Assembly: GCF_009192765.1 (NCBI RefSeq)
Contig: NZ_VOHQ01000001.1
Span: 1 to 64,000, forward strand
Length of the DNA: 64,000 bases
Reading direction: 5' to 3'
Origin: Agriterribacter humi
GTDB taxonomy: Bacteria; Bacteroidota; Bacteroidia; Chitinophagales; Chitinophagaceae
Made by a program: the position numbers and the translations under genes. Below, piece by piece: positions 1 to 9,394 of this stretch; the first letter of the stretch is position 1; every line of letters starts with the position of its first letter. The notes under the pieces were generated by a model. The model was not told the origin of the DNA, made no database searches, and saw only the letters and a program-made list of their open reading frames with translations.

Positions 1-620
1 ATGAAGAAAATCCCATGCTTGGATTCCGTGGGGCATCAAGGTATTATAATGATTTATATAAGGAAGGTTTCCGGCTTGAATGTGAAGCTATTAAAAAAGT
101 AAGAGAGGACATGGGACTGACGAATGTTAAAGTGATGATTCCTTTTTGCAGAACCGTTGAGGAAGGAAATAAAGTGATCGCTGTAATGAAAAGATTTGGA
201 TTGGAACAAGGCGTTAATTACCTTGAAATTTATGTGATGGCAGAAATACCCAGCAATGTGATACTGGCAGAAAAATTTGCAAAAATATTTGATGGTTTTT
301 CTATTGGATCCAATGATTTGACACAACTCACTTTGGGTATAGATCGGGATTCGGCCATAGTAAGCGATTTGTTCAGTGAACAAAACGAAGCGCCTAAAGA
401 AATGATTGCTGCCATGATTTCCAAAGCTAAAAAGGCCGGAAGAAAAATCGGATTGTGCGGACAGGCGCCCAGTGATTTCCCCGAATTTGCCAAATTCCTG
501 GTAGAAGAAGGAATAGATAGCATTTCATTCAATCCTGATGCGGTATTGAAGGGAATCCAAAATATCCGGAAAGCTGAAGAAATGCAAATAAACCGGATAC
601 CCATAGCGTACACACTTTAG
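1..620 (+). CDS. ppsA: Phosphoenolpyruvate synthase, C-terminal part (5' end outside window)
   Basis: This is the last ~206 residues of PEP synthase, which makes PEP from pyruvate and ATP at the start of gluconeogenesis. The frame is open to the window edge, where it reads EENPMLGFRGASRYY, a signature of the PEP-utilising TIM-barrel domain. Further on are GSNDLTQLTLGIDRDS (Mg/PEP binding) and GLCGQAPSD, whose Cys is the catalytic proton donor. The swivelling phospho-His and N-terminal ATP-grasp domains lie upstream of the window. It heads an island of energy-metabolism and stress genes. Pyruvate phosphate dikinase is the main alternative, but the CGQAPSD form favours PEP synthase. Confidence 0.92.
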   Translation, partial: EENPMLGFRGASRYYNDLYKEGFRLECEAIKKVREDMGLTNVKVMIPFCRTVEEGNKVIAVMKRFGLEQGVNYLEIYVMAEIPSNVILAEKFAKIFDGFSIGSNDLTQLTLGIDRDSAIVSDLFSEQNEAPKEMIAAMISKAKKAGRKIGLCGQAPSDFPEFAKFLVEEGIDSISFNPDAVLKGIQNIRKAEEMQINRIPIAYTL

Positions 621-840
621 TATGCATTTTTAGATAAAACAATAATAATTTTTGTCGCTGCGTCTTTTGTGGCTAAAAAGAATTTACGTTGCTTGTGGTA
701 ATAATTTCTTTGAAGCTTATTTGCCCGTTTGTTTTATTGATAAACATTATCTGTTATTGGGCATCGGAAATAAGCCATGGCGAATTGTTATAGCATTTAT
801 AAGACTAAGTGTCATTTATCAATTTTTAAAAATCAAATTT

Positions 841-1398
841 ATGGCGGTCTATTTAATATTATATTATTCGAAAACTGGCAACAGCAAATTCATTGCTGAA
901 AAATTGTCTGCCGGATTGATTTGTAATTCGAAGAGGATAACGCCCATAATTGATAGCGTAGCGGTGCTATTTCTTCTATCGTTAATGAAAATAGGTATTC
1001 CAACAAATATCTCAAAAAAAGAAATTGAAGTTTACAGTGAGGTTGTAATTGTAGGTCCCGTTTGGGGCGGACTTTTAATTTCCCCTTTAAGAAACACGCT
1101 TAAAAAATGCATCAGGGCCTCCAAAAATATTCATTTTGCTGTTACCTGCGAAACCAAAGATGAGGAAAAGAATAATAAGTATGGTTATGCAAAAGTATTG
1201 AGGGAGGCCAAAGGTTTGGGAGACAAATTCGTCAGAACTACAGAAGCTTTCTCAACTTCCCTGGTAAACCCTGAGAATAAAGTATGGAGTCCAAAACTAT
1301 CTGAAAAGATAAAAATAACGGAAAGGAACTTTAATAGTGAATTAAAATCAAGGTTACGCGATTTTGCTATTAAAATAAAGTCATTTGAGAAACAATAA
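841..1398 (+). CDS. Flavodoxin-like protein
   Basis: A 185-residue protein with a flavodoxin fold. It begins MAVYLILYYSKTGNSKFIAE, where YSKTGNS matches the FMN phosphate-binding loop, and continues with VVIVGPVWGG, the typical second flavin loop. The frame stays open upstream to 652, but that stretch has no family similarity, so the ATG at 841 is taken as the start. Small flavodoxins carry low-potential electrons and often replace ferredoxin under iron or oxygen stress. It is convergent with the P-type ATPase gene. Substrate and partner are unknown. A weak operator-like sequence lies at 736-751. Confidence 0.75.
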   Translation: MAVYLILYYSKTGNSKFIAEKLSAGLICNSKRITPIIDSVAVLFLLSLMKIGIPTNISKKEIEVYSEVVIVGPVWGGLLISPLRNTLKKCIRASKNIHFAVTCETKDEEKNNKYGYAKVLREAKGLGDKFVRTTEAFSTSLVNPENKVWSPKLSEKIKITERNFNSELKSRLRDFAIKIKSFEKQ

Positions 1399-1448
1399 AT
1401 AAGTCTTTCGGGTAACAAGCAATGGTTTTTTATTTTAGTGATCTTTTT

Positions 1449-3959
1449 TCAAAGACCTTTTATTGCAATTTTTTTGTAAATAAACCGCTTTACAAATTCA
1501 GCACTGAAAAGATAAACAAATACCAATACCACGATAAAAATAATTATCTCAACCGGCAATACTTCGAAACCAATTTTTCCCGCAAAAGGAAGGTAAGGCA
1601 ATGCCCATCCTATAAAAAGACATACAGCAACGCTGAAAATAAGTTTTCCTGACGGCCTGCTTTCATAAAAAGGACTATGCTGGGTGCGGATAATAAATAC
1701 AACCAAAATCTGCGTGGCAAGTGATTCCATAAACCAGCCGGTACGAAACTGCGCTTCATTTACCGAGAAATATTTATATAACAACCAGAAAGTAATAAAG
1801 TCAAAAACGGAACTGGTGATGCCATAGATAAACATATAACGGTAAATTATTTTCAGGTTCCATTGTTGAGGACGATTGGTATAAGTGTCATCCACATTAT
1901 CAGACGGAATGGTAATCTGTGAAGTATCGTATAAGAAATTATTGATCAGAATCTGTACCGGCAGCATAGGCAAAAAGGGCAGGAACAAAGTGGCGGCGGC
2001 CACCGAAAACATGTTGCCAAAATTGGAACTAAGTCCCATCAGGATATACTTCATCGTATTCCCAAAGATTTTCCTTCCTTCAAGAATTCCTTCCTTAAGC
2101 ACCAGTAAACTTTTTTCCGTAAGAATAATATCAGCGGATTCTTTCGCTATATCGCTAGCGTTATTTACGGAAATACCAATATCAGCGGCTTTCAAAGAAG
2201 GCGCGTCATTAATGCCATCGCCCATATAACCTACGGCATGATGATGTGCTTTGAGTGCGCTGATAATGCGGTTTTTTTGCTCCGGAGAAAACCGGGCAAA
2301 TATCGTTGTATTCACTACTCTTTTTTTAAGTGCATCATCGGTGAGTGTATCCATTTCATAACCGTCCATAATGCCTTTGACGGGCAGGTTGATTTCTCTG
2401 CATATTTTTTGGGTTACAAGGCGATTATCGCCTGTTATAATTTTCACTTCCACACCAATACCGGCAAGCTCCTTAATTACATCATCCGCGTCTTCTTTGG
2501 GTGGGTCCAGGAATGCTACAAAACCTTCAAAAGTAAGCATAACCTCATCATGCTTTGAAAACTTTTGATTCCCATTTATGTTTTTAACTGCAATGGCCAA
2601 TACCCGAAAACCGTCAGCGCTCAGTGATTCATATTGCTTTACCGCCGCCGCAATAAAAGCTTTATCCTGAACACATACTTTTAATATTTCTTCAGGCGCA
2701 CCTTTGCAAATGAGTGTTACCAGTTTGTTCTGCTCTGCCACTACGCTCATACGCTTTCGGTAAAAATCAAAAGGAATTTCATCCGTTTTGTGCCAGGCAG
2801 AAATGTCAAGCTTCTTAAACATAAGGATTGCATCGTCCAGCGGGTTTTTTATGCCGGTCTGGAACGAACTATTGAGGTATGCCAACTCGAAAACATGGTC
2901 TGAATGATTGCCCGAAAGATCCACACATCTTATCAGCTTTATTTTATCTTCTGTTAAGGTTCCGGTTTTATCGGTACACAAAACTTCCATGCTGCCAAAA
3001 TTGGGAATAGCGGATAAATGTTTTACAATTACTCCCTTTTTTGCCATTTGCAAAGAACCTTTAGACATGGTCAGCGACATGATCATGGGAAGCAATTCGG
3101 GCGTGAGCCCAACAGCAATTGCAATAGCGAACATAAAAGACTCCAGTATATTTTCCTTCATCAGCGCATTGATCAGAAAAATAAACAACACCAGCGCGAT
3201 AGTCATTTTCATAATCAGGTAACCAAACTCACGTATACCATGGCTAAAGTTGGTTTCTTCCACACGGCTGATTAATTTTTTAGCTATTTTCCCAAATTCA
3301 GTGCCGGCGCCGGTTTTTACCACTACCGTTTTTGCCGTACCGCTGATAACACTGGAACCCATAAAGGCCATATTATTCAGTGCATCCAAATCGTTGGTGG
3401 CGCCGGCAATGGCGTCAGCGTGCTTTTCACTGGGGAAAGATTCACCGGTAAGCGATGACTGATTAATAAAAAAATCATTTGCCATCAGAATCCGCACATC
3501 TGCCGGAACGATTTTGCCCGCGTTTAATAATACGATATCACCAGGGCATAAATCCTCCGGTAAAATATCTTTTTCTGCGCCGTTGCGAATCACGGTGGCT
3601 TTGCTTTTTACTGTTTGCTTTAATTTTTCTGCAGCATTCCTTGCATCTCTTTCCTGAAAAAAATCGGTTAATACACTGGCTATCACAATCAAAATGATAA
3701 TAGAGGCATTAATATTTTCTGAAATGGAAAAAGAGATACCGGCAGCAGTTAATAAAAGAATAACCAGTGGGCTTTTAAAATGTCGCAGCAAATCCCGCCA
3801 CCAGGCTTCTTTTTTATGAGAAGGAATCACATTAAGGCCATTCGTTTTTAAACGATTACCGGCGTCAGTTGAGCTAAGACCAATATCTATGTTCGTTTGC
3901 AACGTGCATAAAACCTCATCCTTTGATTGCGAAGCAATTGTTTTTAAATCATAATTCAT
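1449..3959 (-). CDS. mgtA: Magnesium-translocating P-type ATPase (MgtA/MgtB type)
   Basis: An 836-residue P3B-type ATPase. An N-terminal cytoplasmic segment is followed by two membrane helices, the actuator domain with TGES (about residue 171), a helix pair containing GLTPELLPMI (about 284; the Mg-ATPase form of the TM4 motif), the phosphorylation site DKTGTLT (Asp about 330), and the hinge MGDGINDAPSLKAADIGIS. About six C-terminal helices follow. The family imports Mg2+ across the inner membrane. No long 5' leader of the enterobacterial Mg-sensor type is evident. The upstream gap contains two CRP/FNR-like palindromes (4069-4084 and 4223-4238), which suggests stress control. The mycobacterial dormancy regulon likewise has a P-type ATPase (CtpF). 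Confidence 0.93.
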   Translation of the reverse strand: MNYDLKTIASQSKDEVLCTLQTNIDIGLSSTDAGNRLKTNGLNVIPSHKKEAWWRDLLRHFKSPLVILLLTAAGISFSISENINASIIILIVIASVLTDFFQERDARNAAEKLKQTVKSKATVIRNGAEKDILPEDLCPGDIVLLNAGKIVPADVRILMANDFFINQSSLTGESFPSEKHADAIAGATNDLDALNNMAFMGSSVISGTAKTVVVKTGAGTEFGKIAKKLISRVEETNFSHGIREFGYLIMKMTIALVLFIFLINALMKENILESFMFAIAIAVGLTPELLPMIMSLTMSKGSLQMAKKGVIVKHLSAIPNFGSMEVLCTDKTGTLTEDKIKLIRCVDLSGNHSDHVFELAYLNSSFQTGIKNPLDDAILMFKKLDISAWHKTDEIPFDFYRKRMSVVAEQNKLVTLICKGAPEEILKVCVQDKAFIAAAVKQYESLSADGFRVLAIAVKNINGNQKFSKHDEVMLTFEGFVAFLDPPKEDADDVIKELAGIGVEVKIITGDNRLVTQKICREINLPVKGIMDGYEMDTLTDDALKKRVVNTTIFARFSPEQKNRIISALKAHHHAVGYMGDGINDAPSLKAADIGISVNNASDIAKESADIILTEKSLLVLKEGILEGRKIFGNTMKYILMGLSSNFGNMFSVAAATLFLPFLPMLPVQILINNFLYDTSQITIPSDNVDDTYTNRPQQWNLKIIYRYMFIYGITSSVFDFITFWLLYKYFSVNEAQFRTGWFMESLATQILVVFIIRTQHSPFYESRPSGKLIFSVAVCLFIGWALPYLPFAGKIGFEVLPVEIIIFIVVLVFVYLFSAEFVKRFIYKKIAIKGL

Positions 3960-4068
3960 GAAAGGAAACTTTTCAGGTTTACCAAATGAAACTGATTTTC
4001 AATCCGACAAAATGAATCTAAAATTATTCGAAAACCCGGACAAAAGACTGACAGAAATCACTGTGGTA

Positions 4069-4084
4069 TTTGACACTTATCACA
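4069..4084. promoter_or_regulatory. CRP/FNR-type palindrome (site S1)
   Basis: TTTGAC-ACTT-ATCACA. The core TGAC-N4-ATCA has the half-site spacing of CRP/FNR operators (TGA-N6-TCA). It lies about 117 nt before the mgtA start. The function is inferred from recurrence of the motif across the island. Confidence 0.45.
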
Positions 4085-4222
4085 AATACAACGGCTTAAC
4101 TCAATGTATGTAAAGATAATTTACCGGGTTTTCTGACCTTTCAATAGAATATTTTGACCAACCTCAAAAGGGAACATTTAATTCGCACCAATTCCATTTT
4201 GAAAACAAATATCATTCCTTTT

Positions 4223-4238
4223 AATGACCTCAGTCATT
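4223..4238. promoter_or_regulatory. Perfect CRP/FNR-type palindrome (site S2)
   Basis: AATGAC-CTCA-GTCATT is a perfect 6-4-6 inverted repeat. It is centred about 56 nt before the small membrane ORF at 4287 and lies in the divergent mgtA promoter region. It is one of the best examples of the proposed island operator. Confidence 0.6.
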
Positions 4239-4286
4239 GCGGTTATTACATTGCATTTGGAATTTTGACTTACCATATCTGAACAA

Positions 4287-4454
4287 ATGCAAATAGTAAA
4301 CCATGATATTAGCTGGTTGAAAATTGAAATTCAATTTGCGTGGTTAATGACTATAGCCCTGATGATAGCTGGCTTACCATTACTTAAAGGTGTTATTGTT
4401 TCAATTCTTCTAAAATTGTATGAGCTATTCATACAGCATGCCTTTGAAAAATAA
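4287..4454 (+). CDS. Small single-span membrane protein (55 aa)
   Basis: An ATG-initiated frame of 55 codons starting MQIVNHDISW. Residues about 18-42 form one hydrophobic helix (AWLMTIALMIAGLPLLKGVI). The C-terminus is short and mildly basic (ELFIQHAFEK). It sits between a perfect operator-like palindrome and the CHAD gene, probably as the first gene of that transcript. I do not recognise the family. The intact frame, hydrophobic profile and promoter position support a real gene, but it could be chance. Confidence 0.5.
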   Translation: MQIVNHDISWLKIEIQFAWLMTIALMIAGLPLLKGVIVSILLKLYELFIQHAFEK

Positions 4455-4487
4455 AGATATCATTCATTGAGGCTTAAAATTTATTTT

Positions 4488-5336
4488 ATGAAAAAAGAAG
4501 AAATAGATGGATTTATCGAAGACAGGTTTAAAAAAATTGCCGGTCATTTTCGTAAAGCCATAGATAATTTTGAACCGGAAGATATCCGCGAATTCAGAGC
4601 TGAAATAAAAAAGCTTAAAGTTTTCCTTCATTTACTCAGCATGGAATCAGAAAATGGATCATCGTGCCGGATAACCAAACGGATAAAAACGATATATGGA
4701 TATTTGGGTATCGTACAAAATTTTCAATTACAATTAAAAAAAACAAAAGAATATGTAAAAGAATCCGTGATTCCCTTGCCTGTTTGTTATGAAAATCTCC
4801 TGAAAAAGGAATTAAATTACTGGAAACAATTAAGCAAAGATTATATAGATACAGACTACTCTTTTCTTAATGACAAAAAAGAAATGATTTCCACTTTACC
4901 GGATAAACTGACTCAAACATCCATTAAAAAATTTATTCATTATACGCTTTATGAATTGAATACCATCTCCGGCAGATTGGATGATGTTGCTTTGGATAAC
5001 GCAAGGAAATTCATGGAAGACATTTATTATAATTACACATTCATTAAGCCTTATATTACTCAGCAACAAAGTGACTTATTTAATGAAAAACAAATTGACG
5101 TTTGTCTCGAGTTATTCAATAATTACCGAAATAATTGTATTGCGCTCTCGCTTTTGCAAACCTTTGGAACAGAAGCACTGGATGAAAGTGAAAAACAAAT
5201 ATTAAAAAAAATGGAAGATGACTGGCTAAGTAAAAAGAAAGAACTAAGAGATCGGTTGTCAGCCACACTGGATTCCATACACATTAAGTTTACTAATTTA
5301 AGTGAATTTACTTTTTCAGATTCTTCAAATGAATAA
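4488..5336 (+). CDS. CHAD domain-containing protein
   Basis: A 282-residue alpha-helical protein. The N-terminus contains IREFRAEIKKLKVFLHLLS, the diagnostic first CHAD helix (conserved histidine-containing alpha-helical domain, family pattern H-x-x-R-x-x-x-K-x-x-R). The expected His is replaced here by Glu, so it is a diverged member. CHAD proteins bind inorganic polyphosphate and localise to polyP granules, and many sit beside phosphate or stress genes. The ATG at 4488 is preferred over a TTG seven codons upstream (4467). It precedes pfkB by 36 nt and is probably co-transcribed with it. There is no CYTH domain. Confidence 0.72.
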   Translation: MKKEEIDGFIEDRFKKIAGHFRKAIDNFEPEDIREFRAEIKKLKVFLHLLSMESENGSSCRITKRIKTIYGYLGIVQNFQLQLKKTKEYVKESVIPLPVCYENLLKKELNYWKQLSKDYIDTDYSFLNDKKEMISTLPDKLTQTSIKKFIHYTLYELNTISGRLDDVALDNARKFMEDIYYNYTFIKPYITQQQSDLFNEKQIDVCLELFNNYRNNCIALSLLQTFGTEALDESEKQILKKMEDDWLSKKKELRDRLSATLDSIHIKFTNLSEFTFSDSSNE

Positions 5337-5372
5337 ACCTTTCTTCGAAAGCATTCATAATAAAACAGCACC

Positions 5373-6314
5373 ATGCCGGATATTATAACCATCACTTTTA
5401 ATCCGTGTATTGATAAAAGCACAACGGTGAGCGCTCTTAAGGCTGACCGGAAACTGAGATGCACTTCCCCGGTTTTTGAGCCAGGCGGTGGTGGAATCAA
5501 TGTTGCAAGAGCAATTAAAAAAATTGGTGGTGAAGCCATTGCTATTTATCCTTCTGGTGGCTATTCGGGTAAATTTCTGAACTTTCTTTTGGAAGAAGAA
5601 AATCTTTCTGTACTCACTGTTGAGACAAAACACCATACCCGGGAAAATATGATTGTGCTCGACAAGGCCACTAACCAGCAATACCGGTTTGATATGCCCG
5701 GTCCGGACCTGTTTAAAAAGGAATGGCAGGAATGCTTATATAAGCTACAGGAAAACGACTCTGAATTTATCGTTGCCAGCGGAAGTTTACCGCCAGGTGT
5801 TCCTCCCGATATTTTTGCAAGGATCAGCAAAATGGCTAAAAAGGCAAAGAGAAAACTGATCGTTGACAGTACAGAAGAAGCGCTGAAACCTGCATTGGAA
5901 GAAGGCGTTTACATGATAAAACCAAACATAAGAGAACTAAGCGGGCTTCTGGGAAAAAAAGAATTGCAGGTAAATGAAATTAAACCGGCAGCAAAAGATT
6001 TAATCAATAGTGGGAAATGCGAAATAGTGGTAGTATCGTTGGGCCCTTTAGGCGCCATGCTGGTTTCAAAAAAAGACGTATTTAAAATCGCTGCGCCTGC
6101 AGTAAAAATAAAGAGCACTGTTGGCGCTGGTGACAGTATGGTTGCAGGAATTGTTTTCTATATTTCAAAAGGAAAAAATTTGTATGAAGCATTTCAATAC
6201 GGCATAGCCTGCGGTACCGCAGCGACCCTAAATAATGGTACCGGCCTGTGCAAAAAAAAGGATGTCGAGAGACTGTTTGATCAAATAAAAAAAGAAGAAA
6301 CTGACCTTCAATAA
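5373..6314 (+). CDS. pfkB: PfkB-family sugar phosphokinase (6-phosphofructokinase II / 1-phosphofructokinase type)
   Basis: A 313-residue ribokinase-fold kinase. The start MPDIITITFNPCIDKS matches the PfkB/FruK N-terminus. The substrate glycine motif GGGGINVARA is at about 37-46, and the C-terminal anion-hole and catalytic motif STVGAGDSMVAGIV (catalytic Asp in GAGDS) is at about 250. PfkB enzymes phosphorylate fructose-6-P, fructose-1-P or tagatose-6-P; substrate cannot be fixed from sequence. It lies between the CHAD gene and a lipoprotein adaptor gene with very short gaps. A pfkB gene is also a hallmark of the mycobacterial dormancy regulon, where it supports glycolysis at low oxygen. Confidence 0.88.
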   Translation: MPDIITITFNPCIDKSTTVSALKADRKLRCTSPVFEPGGGGINVARAIKKIGGEAIAIYPSGGYSGKFLNFLLEEENLSVLTVETKHHTRENMIVLDKATNQQYRFDMPGPDLFKKEWQECLYKLQENDSEFIVASGSLPPGVPPDIFARISKMAKKAKRKLIVDSTEEALKPALEEGVYMIKPNIRELSGLLGKKELQVNEIKPAAKDLINSGKCEIVVVSLGPLGAMLVSKKDVFKIAAPAVKIKSTVGAGDSMVAGIVFYISKGKNLYEAFQYGIACGTAATLNNGTGLCKKKDVERLFDQIKKEETDLQ

Positions 6315-6367
6315 TATGAATGTCAGATATAATTTTTCAGGGTAAGAAGTGCGGAGATTACATTCTA

Positions 6368-7456
6368 ATGACTTGTATGGATAAATTAATTTTATCAATT
6401 TTTGCAATTCTCATCTTTTCCTGTAAAGGAAAACGGGAATCAACTAAGCCGGTTACAGAAAATATTACTGAATCAGTCTATGCCTCCGGCCTTATAAAGG
6501 CCAAAAATCAATACCAGGTTTTTAGTACCGTTTCAGGCATCATCAATAAAAGACTGGTAGCGGAGAATGACCTGGTACGAGTAGGAACACCGCTTTTTGA
6601 AATATCAGATAAGAGTGTAACACTTAACCGTGCGAATGCGAGCCTTGCGGCAAGCTATGCAGATTTAAGTGCCAACATGGAAAAATTAGCTGAAGCAAAA
6701 AATAATATTTCCATAGCACAAAGAAAATTTGACAATGATTCGCTCTTGTATGAGCGCCAGAAAAACTTATGGAGTGAACATATTGGAACAAAAATAGAAT
6801 TAGAACAGCGTGAACTGGCATATAAAAATTCTAAAACGGTACTGAATTCTGCGACTATGGGTTATAGTGATTTGCGCAAAGAACTTGATTTCCGGGCAAA
6901 ACAGGCAAGAACCAATCTTGCTATTAGCGAATATCACGAAGGCGATTTTGTGATTAAAAGTGCGTTGGAAGGTAAGGTATATTCTCTAACAAAAGAGCGG
7001 GGAGAAACGGTTAACCCACAAGCCCCTCTGGCTATCATCGGGGATGCATCTCTTTTTTTTGTTGAGTTGCAAATTGATGAAAATGATATTGTCAGAATCA
7101 AACTGGGGCAAACAGTTTTACTCACGATGGACAGTTATAGAGACCGCGTATTTGAAGCGAAGCTTTCAAAATTATATCCTTTATTAAATGACCTGACCAG
7201 GACATTCACAGCAGAGGCCGAATTTATAAAACAACCGGAAATGCTGTTTCCGAACCTAACAGCCGAGGCAAATATTGTGATCCGATCCAAAGCAAATGTG
7301 CTAACTATTCCCAGGGACTATTTGATAGACGACACTTTGGTAATAATAAAAAACAATAAAACGCAAAGAGTGGTAACAGGGTTGAAAGATTATCAGAAAG
7401 TAGAAATTATCCAGGGTATCACGGCCAATGATGTTATTTATAACCCGGAAAAATGA
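6368..7456 (+). CDS. Membrane-fusion (HlyD/MacA-like) lipoprotein adaptor of an ABC exporter
   Basis: A 362-residue adaptor. The proposed start MTCMDKLILSIFAILIFSCK gives a lipoprotein signal with the lipid-accepting Cys in IFSC; the longer frame from 6320 lacks a signal at its N-terminus. Next come a barrel/lipoyl segment (residues ~45-75), a long coiled-coil hairpin (~75-190) and a second lipoyl half with GKVYSLTKERGETV. The family links an inner-membrane transporter to the outer membrane. Its stop overlaps the permease start by 4 nt, so adaptor, permease and ATPase form one operon, probably with pfkB upstream. Confidence 0.82.
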   Translation: MTCMDKLILSIFAILIFSCKGKRESTKPVTENITESVYASGLIKAKNQYQVFSTVSGIINKRLVAENDLVRVGTPLFEISDKSVTLNRANASLAASYADLSANMEKLAEAKNNISIAQRKFDNDSLLYERQKNLWSEHIGTKIELEQRELAYKNSKTVLNSATMGYSDLRKELDFRAKQARTNLAISEYHEGDFVIKSALEGKVYSLTKERGETVNPQAPLAIIGDASLFFVELQIDENDIVRIKLGQTVLLTMDSYRDRVFEAKLSKLYPLLNDLTRTFTAEAEFIKQPEMLFPNLTAEANIVIRSKANVLTIPRDYLIDDTLVIIKNNKTQRVVTGLKDYQKVEIIQGITANDVIYNPEK

Positions 7457-8712
7457 ATTCTAAACTATTATTGAATGTTACCGGTTCATTATTGCTCGCT
7501 CGCATGAGGCAGTCCATTGTGGCAGCGGCTGGCGTAACATTTGGCATTGCGATGTTTATAACCATGCAAAGTTTTATGACGGGGCTTAACAAGCTACTTG
7601 ATGGGCTGGTCATCAATCGCACACCCCATATCCGTCTGTATAATGAAGTGAAACCCAACGATCATCAACCGGTCAATGAGTCTCAAAAGTATAAAGGTTC
7701 CTATAATTTTATCCGTTCATTAAAAGCCTCCAATGTAAGACTTTCAATTTATAACAGCGGTTATATTATGGAGGCGATAAAAAAAGACGATCGTGTTGCC
7801 GGCGTTACCCCGCGCATTACCGCCAGAGCATTTTTTAACAACGGCGTGGTAGATATCAATGGAGTAATTAATGGGATAGATGCTGATCAGGAAAGTAGTC
7901 TTTTTCACTTTACAGATTACATAGTTGGAGGTAAGGTAGCGGATCTGAATAATATTTCTAACAGCATCATTTTAGGAAAAGCGTTGGCCGAAACCATGCT
8001 GGTGAGCATTGATGATGTGATTCAGGTAATCACGGCCGATGGTAACCGGTATCCCTTAAAAGTGGTGGGCTTTTTCCAATCGGGAATTCGTGACATTGAT
8101 AAGGTACAGAGTTTTGCAACTATTGCCACCACACAGAAAATATTAGGCAGGCCAGGAAACTATATTACAGATATTGAAATTAAACTGAAGAACATGGATG
8201 CTGCTCCGGCAATGGCAAGGGAATATAAAAAAAGGTATCATACAGACGCGGAAGATATACAGACTGCCAATGCACAATATGAGACGGGTAGTAATGTACG
8301 CCTGGTGATCTCATATTCCGTTGCCTTTACGCTGTTGCTTGTGGCAGGATTTGGGATATACAATATCCTGAACATGATGATCTATGAAAAAATGGATTCG
8401 ATTGCCATCCTGAAAGCCACTGGTTTTTCAGGCAATGATGTAAAAAATATTTTTATTGCTATCTCTGTGAGTATTGGAATAGCAGGCGGCTTGCCGGGCT
8501 TATTGTTTGGCTATTTGCTCGCCACCGGCATTAATCAAATACCCTTTCAAACCGAGGCCCTGCCAACCCTAAAAACATATCCTGTAAATCACAACCCGGT
8601 ATTTTATATTGTTGGGATTCTCTTTGCTTTATTAACCACCTATCTTGCCGGACTATTTCCAGCCCGCAAAGCAGGTCGCGTAGATCCCGTGGATATCATA
8701 AGAGGAAAATAA
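7453..8712 (+). CDS. ABC transporter permease (MacB/FtsX family)
   Basis: A 419-residue permease with one N-terminal helix (about 18-42), a large periplasmic domain (about 45-270) and three C-terminal helices, ending in LFPARKAGRVDPVDIIRGK, the usual FtsX-family tail. This four-helix layout with a big MacB-type periplasmic domain is typical of mechanotransmission exporters. Unlike MacB, the ATPase is a separate downstream gene, as in LolCDE or DevAC systems. It probably extrudes a lipid, lipoprotein or small peptide/antibiotic; the cargo is unknown. Confidence 0.88.
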   Translation: MNSKLLLNVTGSLLLARMRQSIVAAAGVTFGIAMFITMQSFMTGLNKLLDGLVINRTPHIRLYNEVKPNDHQPVNESQKYKGSYNFIRSLKASNVRLSIYNSGYIMEAIKKDDRVAGVTPRITARAFFNNGVVDINGVINGIDADQESSLFHFTDYIVGGKVADLNNISNSIILGKALAETMLVSIDDVIQVITADGNRYPLKVVGFFQSGIRDIDKVQSFATIATTQKILGRPGNYITDIEIKLKNMDAAPAMAREYKKRYHTDAEDIQTANAQYETGSNVRLVISYSVAFTLLLVAGFGIYNILNMMIYEKMDSIAILKATGFSGNDVKNIFIAISVSIGIAGGLPGLLFGYLLATGINQIPFQTEALPTLKTYPVNHNPVFYIVGILFALLTTYLAGLFPARKAGRVDPVDIIRGK

Positions 8713-8713
8713 T

Positions 8714-9394
8714 ATGAGCACACCCATTTTAGAGGCGCGGCGTATTTCAAAATATTTTTACGACCCGGTAAAAATCAAGATTTTAAAGGATATTTCAATT
8801 TCTATAGATAAAGGTGAATTTGTTTCTGTGATAGGCAAATCAGGATGTGGCAAGTCAACGCTGCTTTATATATTGTCTACTATGGATACAGACTTTGAAG
8901 GAGACCTGCTCATTGACGGCGTAAGCATGACCATGAAAAAAGAGGCCCAACTTGCCGCTGTTAGAAACAAAAAGATCGGCTTTGTATTTCAGTTTCATTA
9001 CCTTTTACATGAATATACAGTGTTGGGAAACGTGATGCTCCCTGCACTAAAACTAAATAAATACTCTAAAGAGGAAATTGAAAGCAGAGCGATTGAAAAA
9101 TTAAAAATACTCGGTATTGCTCACCTGGCAAATAAAAGATCCAATAGAATTTCAGGTGGGGAAAAGCAACGCGTAGCGATAGCCAGGGCATTGATCAATG
9201 ATCCCCACATCATCATGTGTGATGAGCCTACAGGTAACCTCGATAAAACTAACTCGGCTCTGGTGTTTGATATTTTTATGCAACTTACCAAAGAATTTAA
9301 TCAGACACTTTTAGTCGTAACACACGACAACAATTTTGCCGCGGCCACAGATCGTATCATTGAAATGGAGGATGGATGTATCATCCGGCAATAG
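8714..9394 (+). CDS. ABC transporter ATP-binding protein (MacB/LolD/DevA type)
   Basis: A 226-residue nucleotide-binding subunit. Walker A GKSGCGKST is at residues 41-49. The signature is ISGGEKQRVAIARAL, where Glu replaces the usual Gln in SGGQ. Walker B with catalytic Glu is IIMCDEPTGNLD, and the switch His is in LLVVTHD. Only 1 nt separates it from the permease. It energises the adaptor-permease exporter encoded just upstream. No outer-membrane factor gene is adjacent, so the complex may borrow one. Confidence 0.92.
   Translation: MSTPILEARRISKYFYDPVKIKILKDISISIDKGEFVSVIGKSGCGKSTLLYILSTMDTDFEGDLLIDGVSMTMKKEAQLAAVRNKKIGFVFQFHYLLHEYTVLGNVMLPALKLNKYSKEEIESRAIEKLKILGIAHLANKRSNRISGGEKQRVAIARALINDPHIIMCDEPTGNLDKTNSALVFDIFMQLTKEFNQTLLVVTHDNNFAAATDRIIEMEDGCIIRQ

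Larger units (their letters stand above)
3960..4286. promoter_or_regulatory. Divergent intergenic region between mgtA and the small membrane ORF
   Basis: This 327-base gap separates the leftward P-ATPase gene from the rightward small membrane ORF and CHAD gene. It holds no convincing coding sequence. It contains two palindromes of the island's shared operator type, listed separately, so it probably carries both promoters. Confidence 0.6.

Noticed and set aside
736-751. ATTGAT-AAAC-ATTATC before the flavodoxin gene
   Set aside because: The right half is ATTA instead of RTCA; listed as a weak possibility only.
652-840. N-terminal extension of the flavodoxin-like protein
   Set aside because: The extension has no flavodoxin features and a conserved start motif begins at the ATG at 841.
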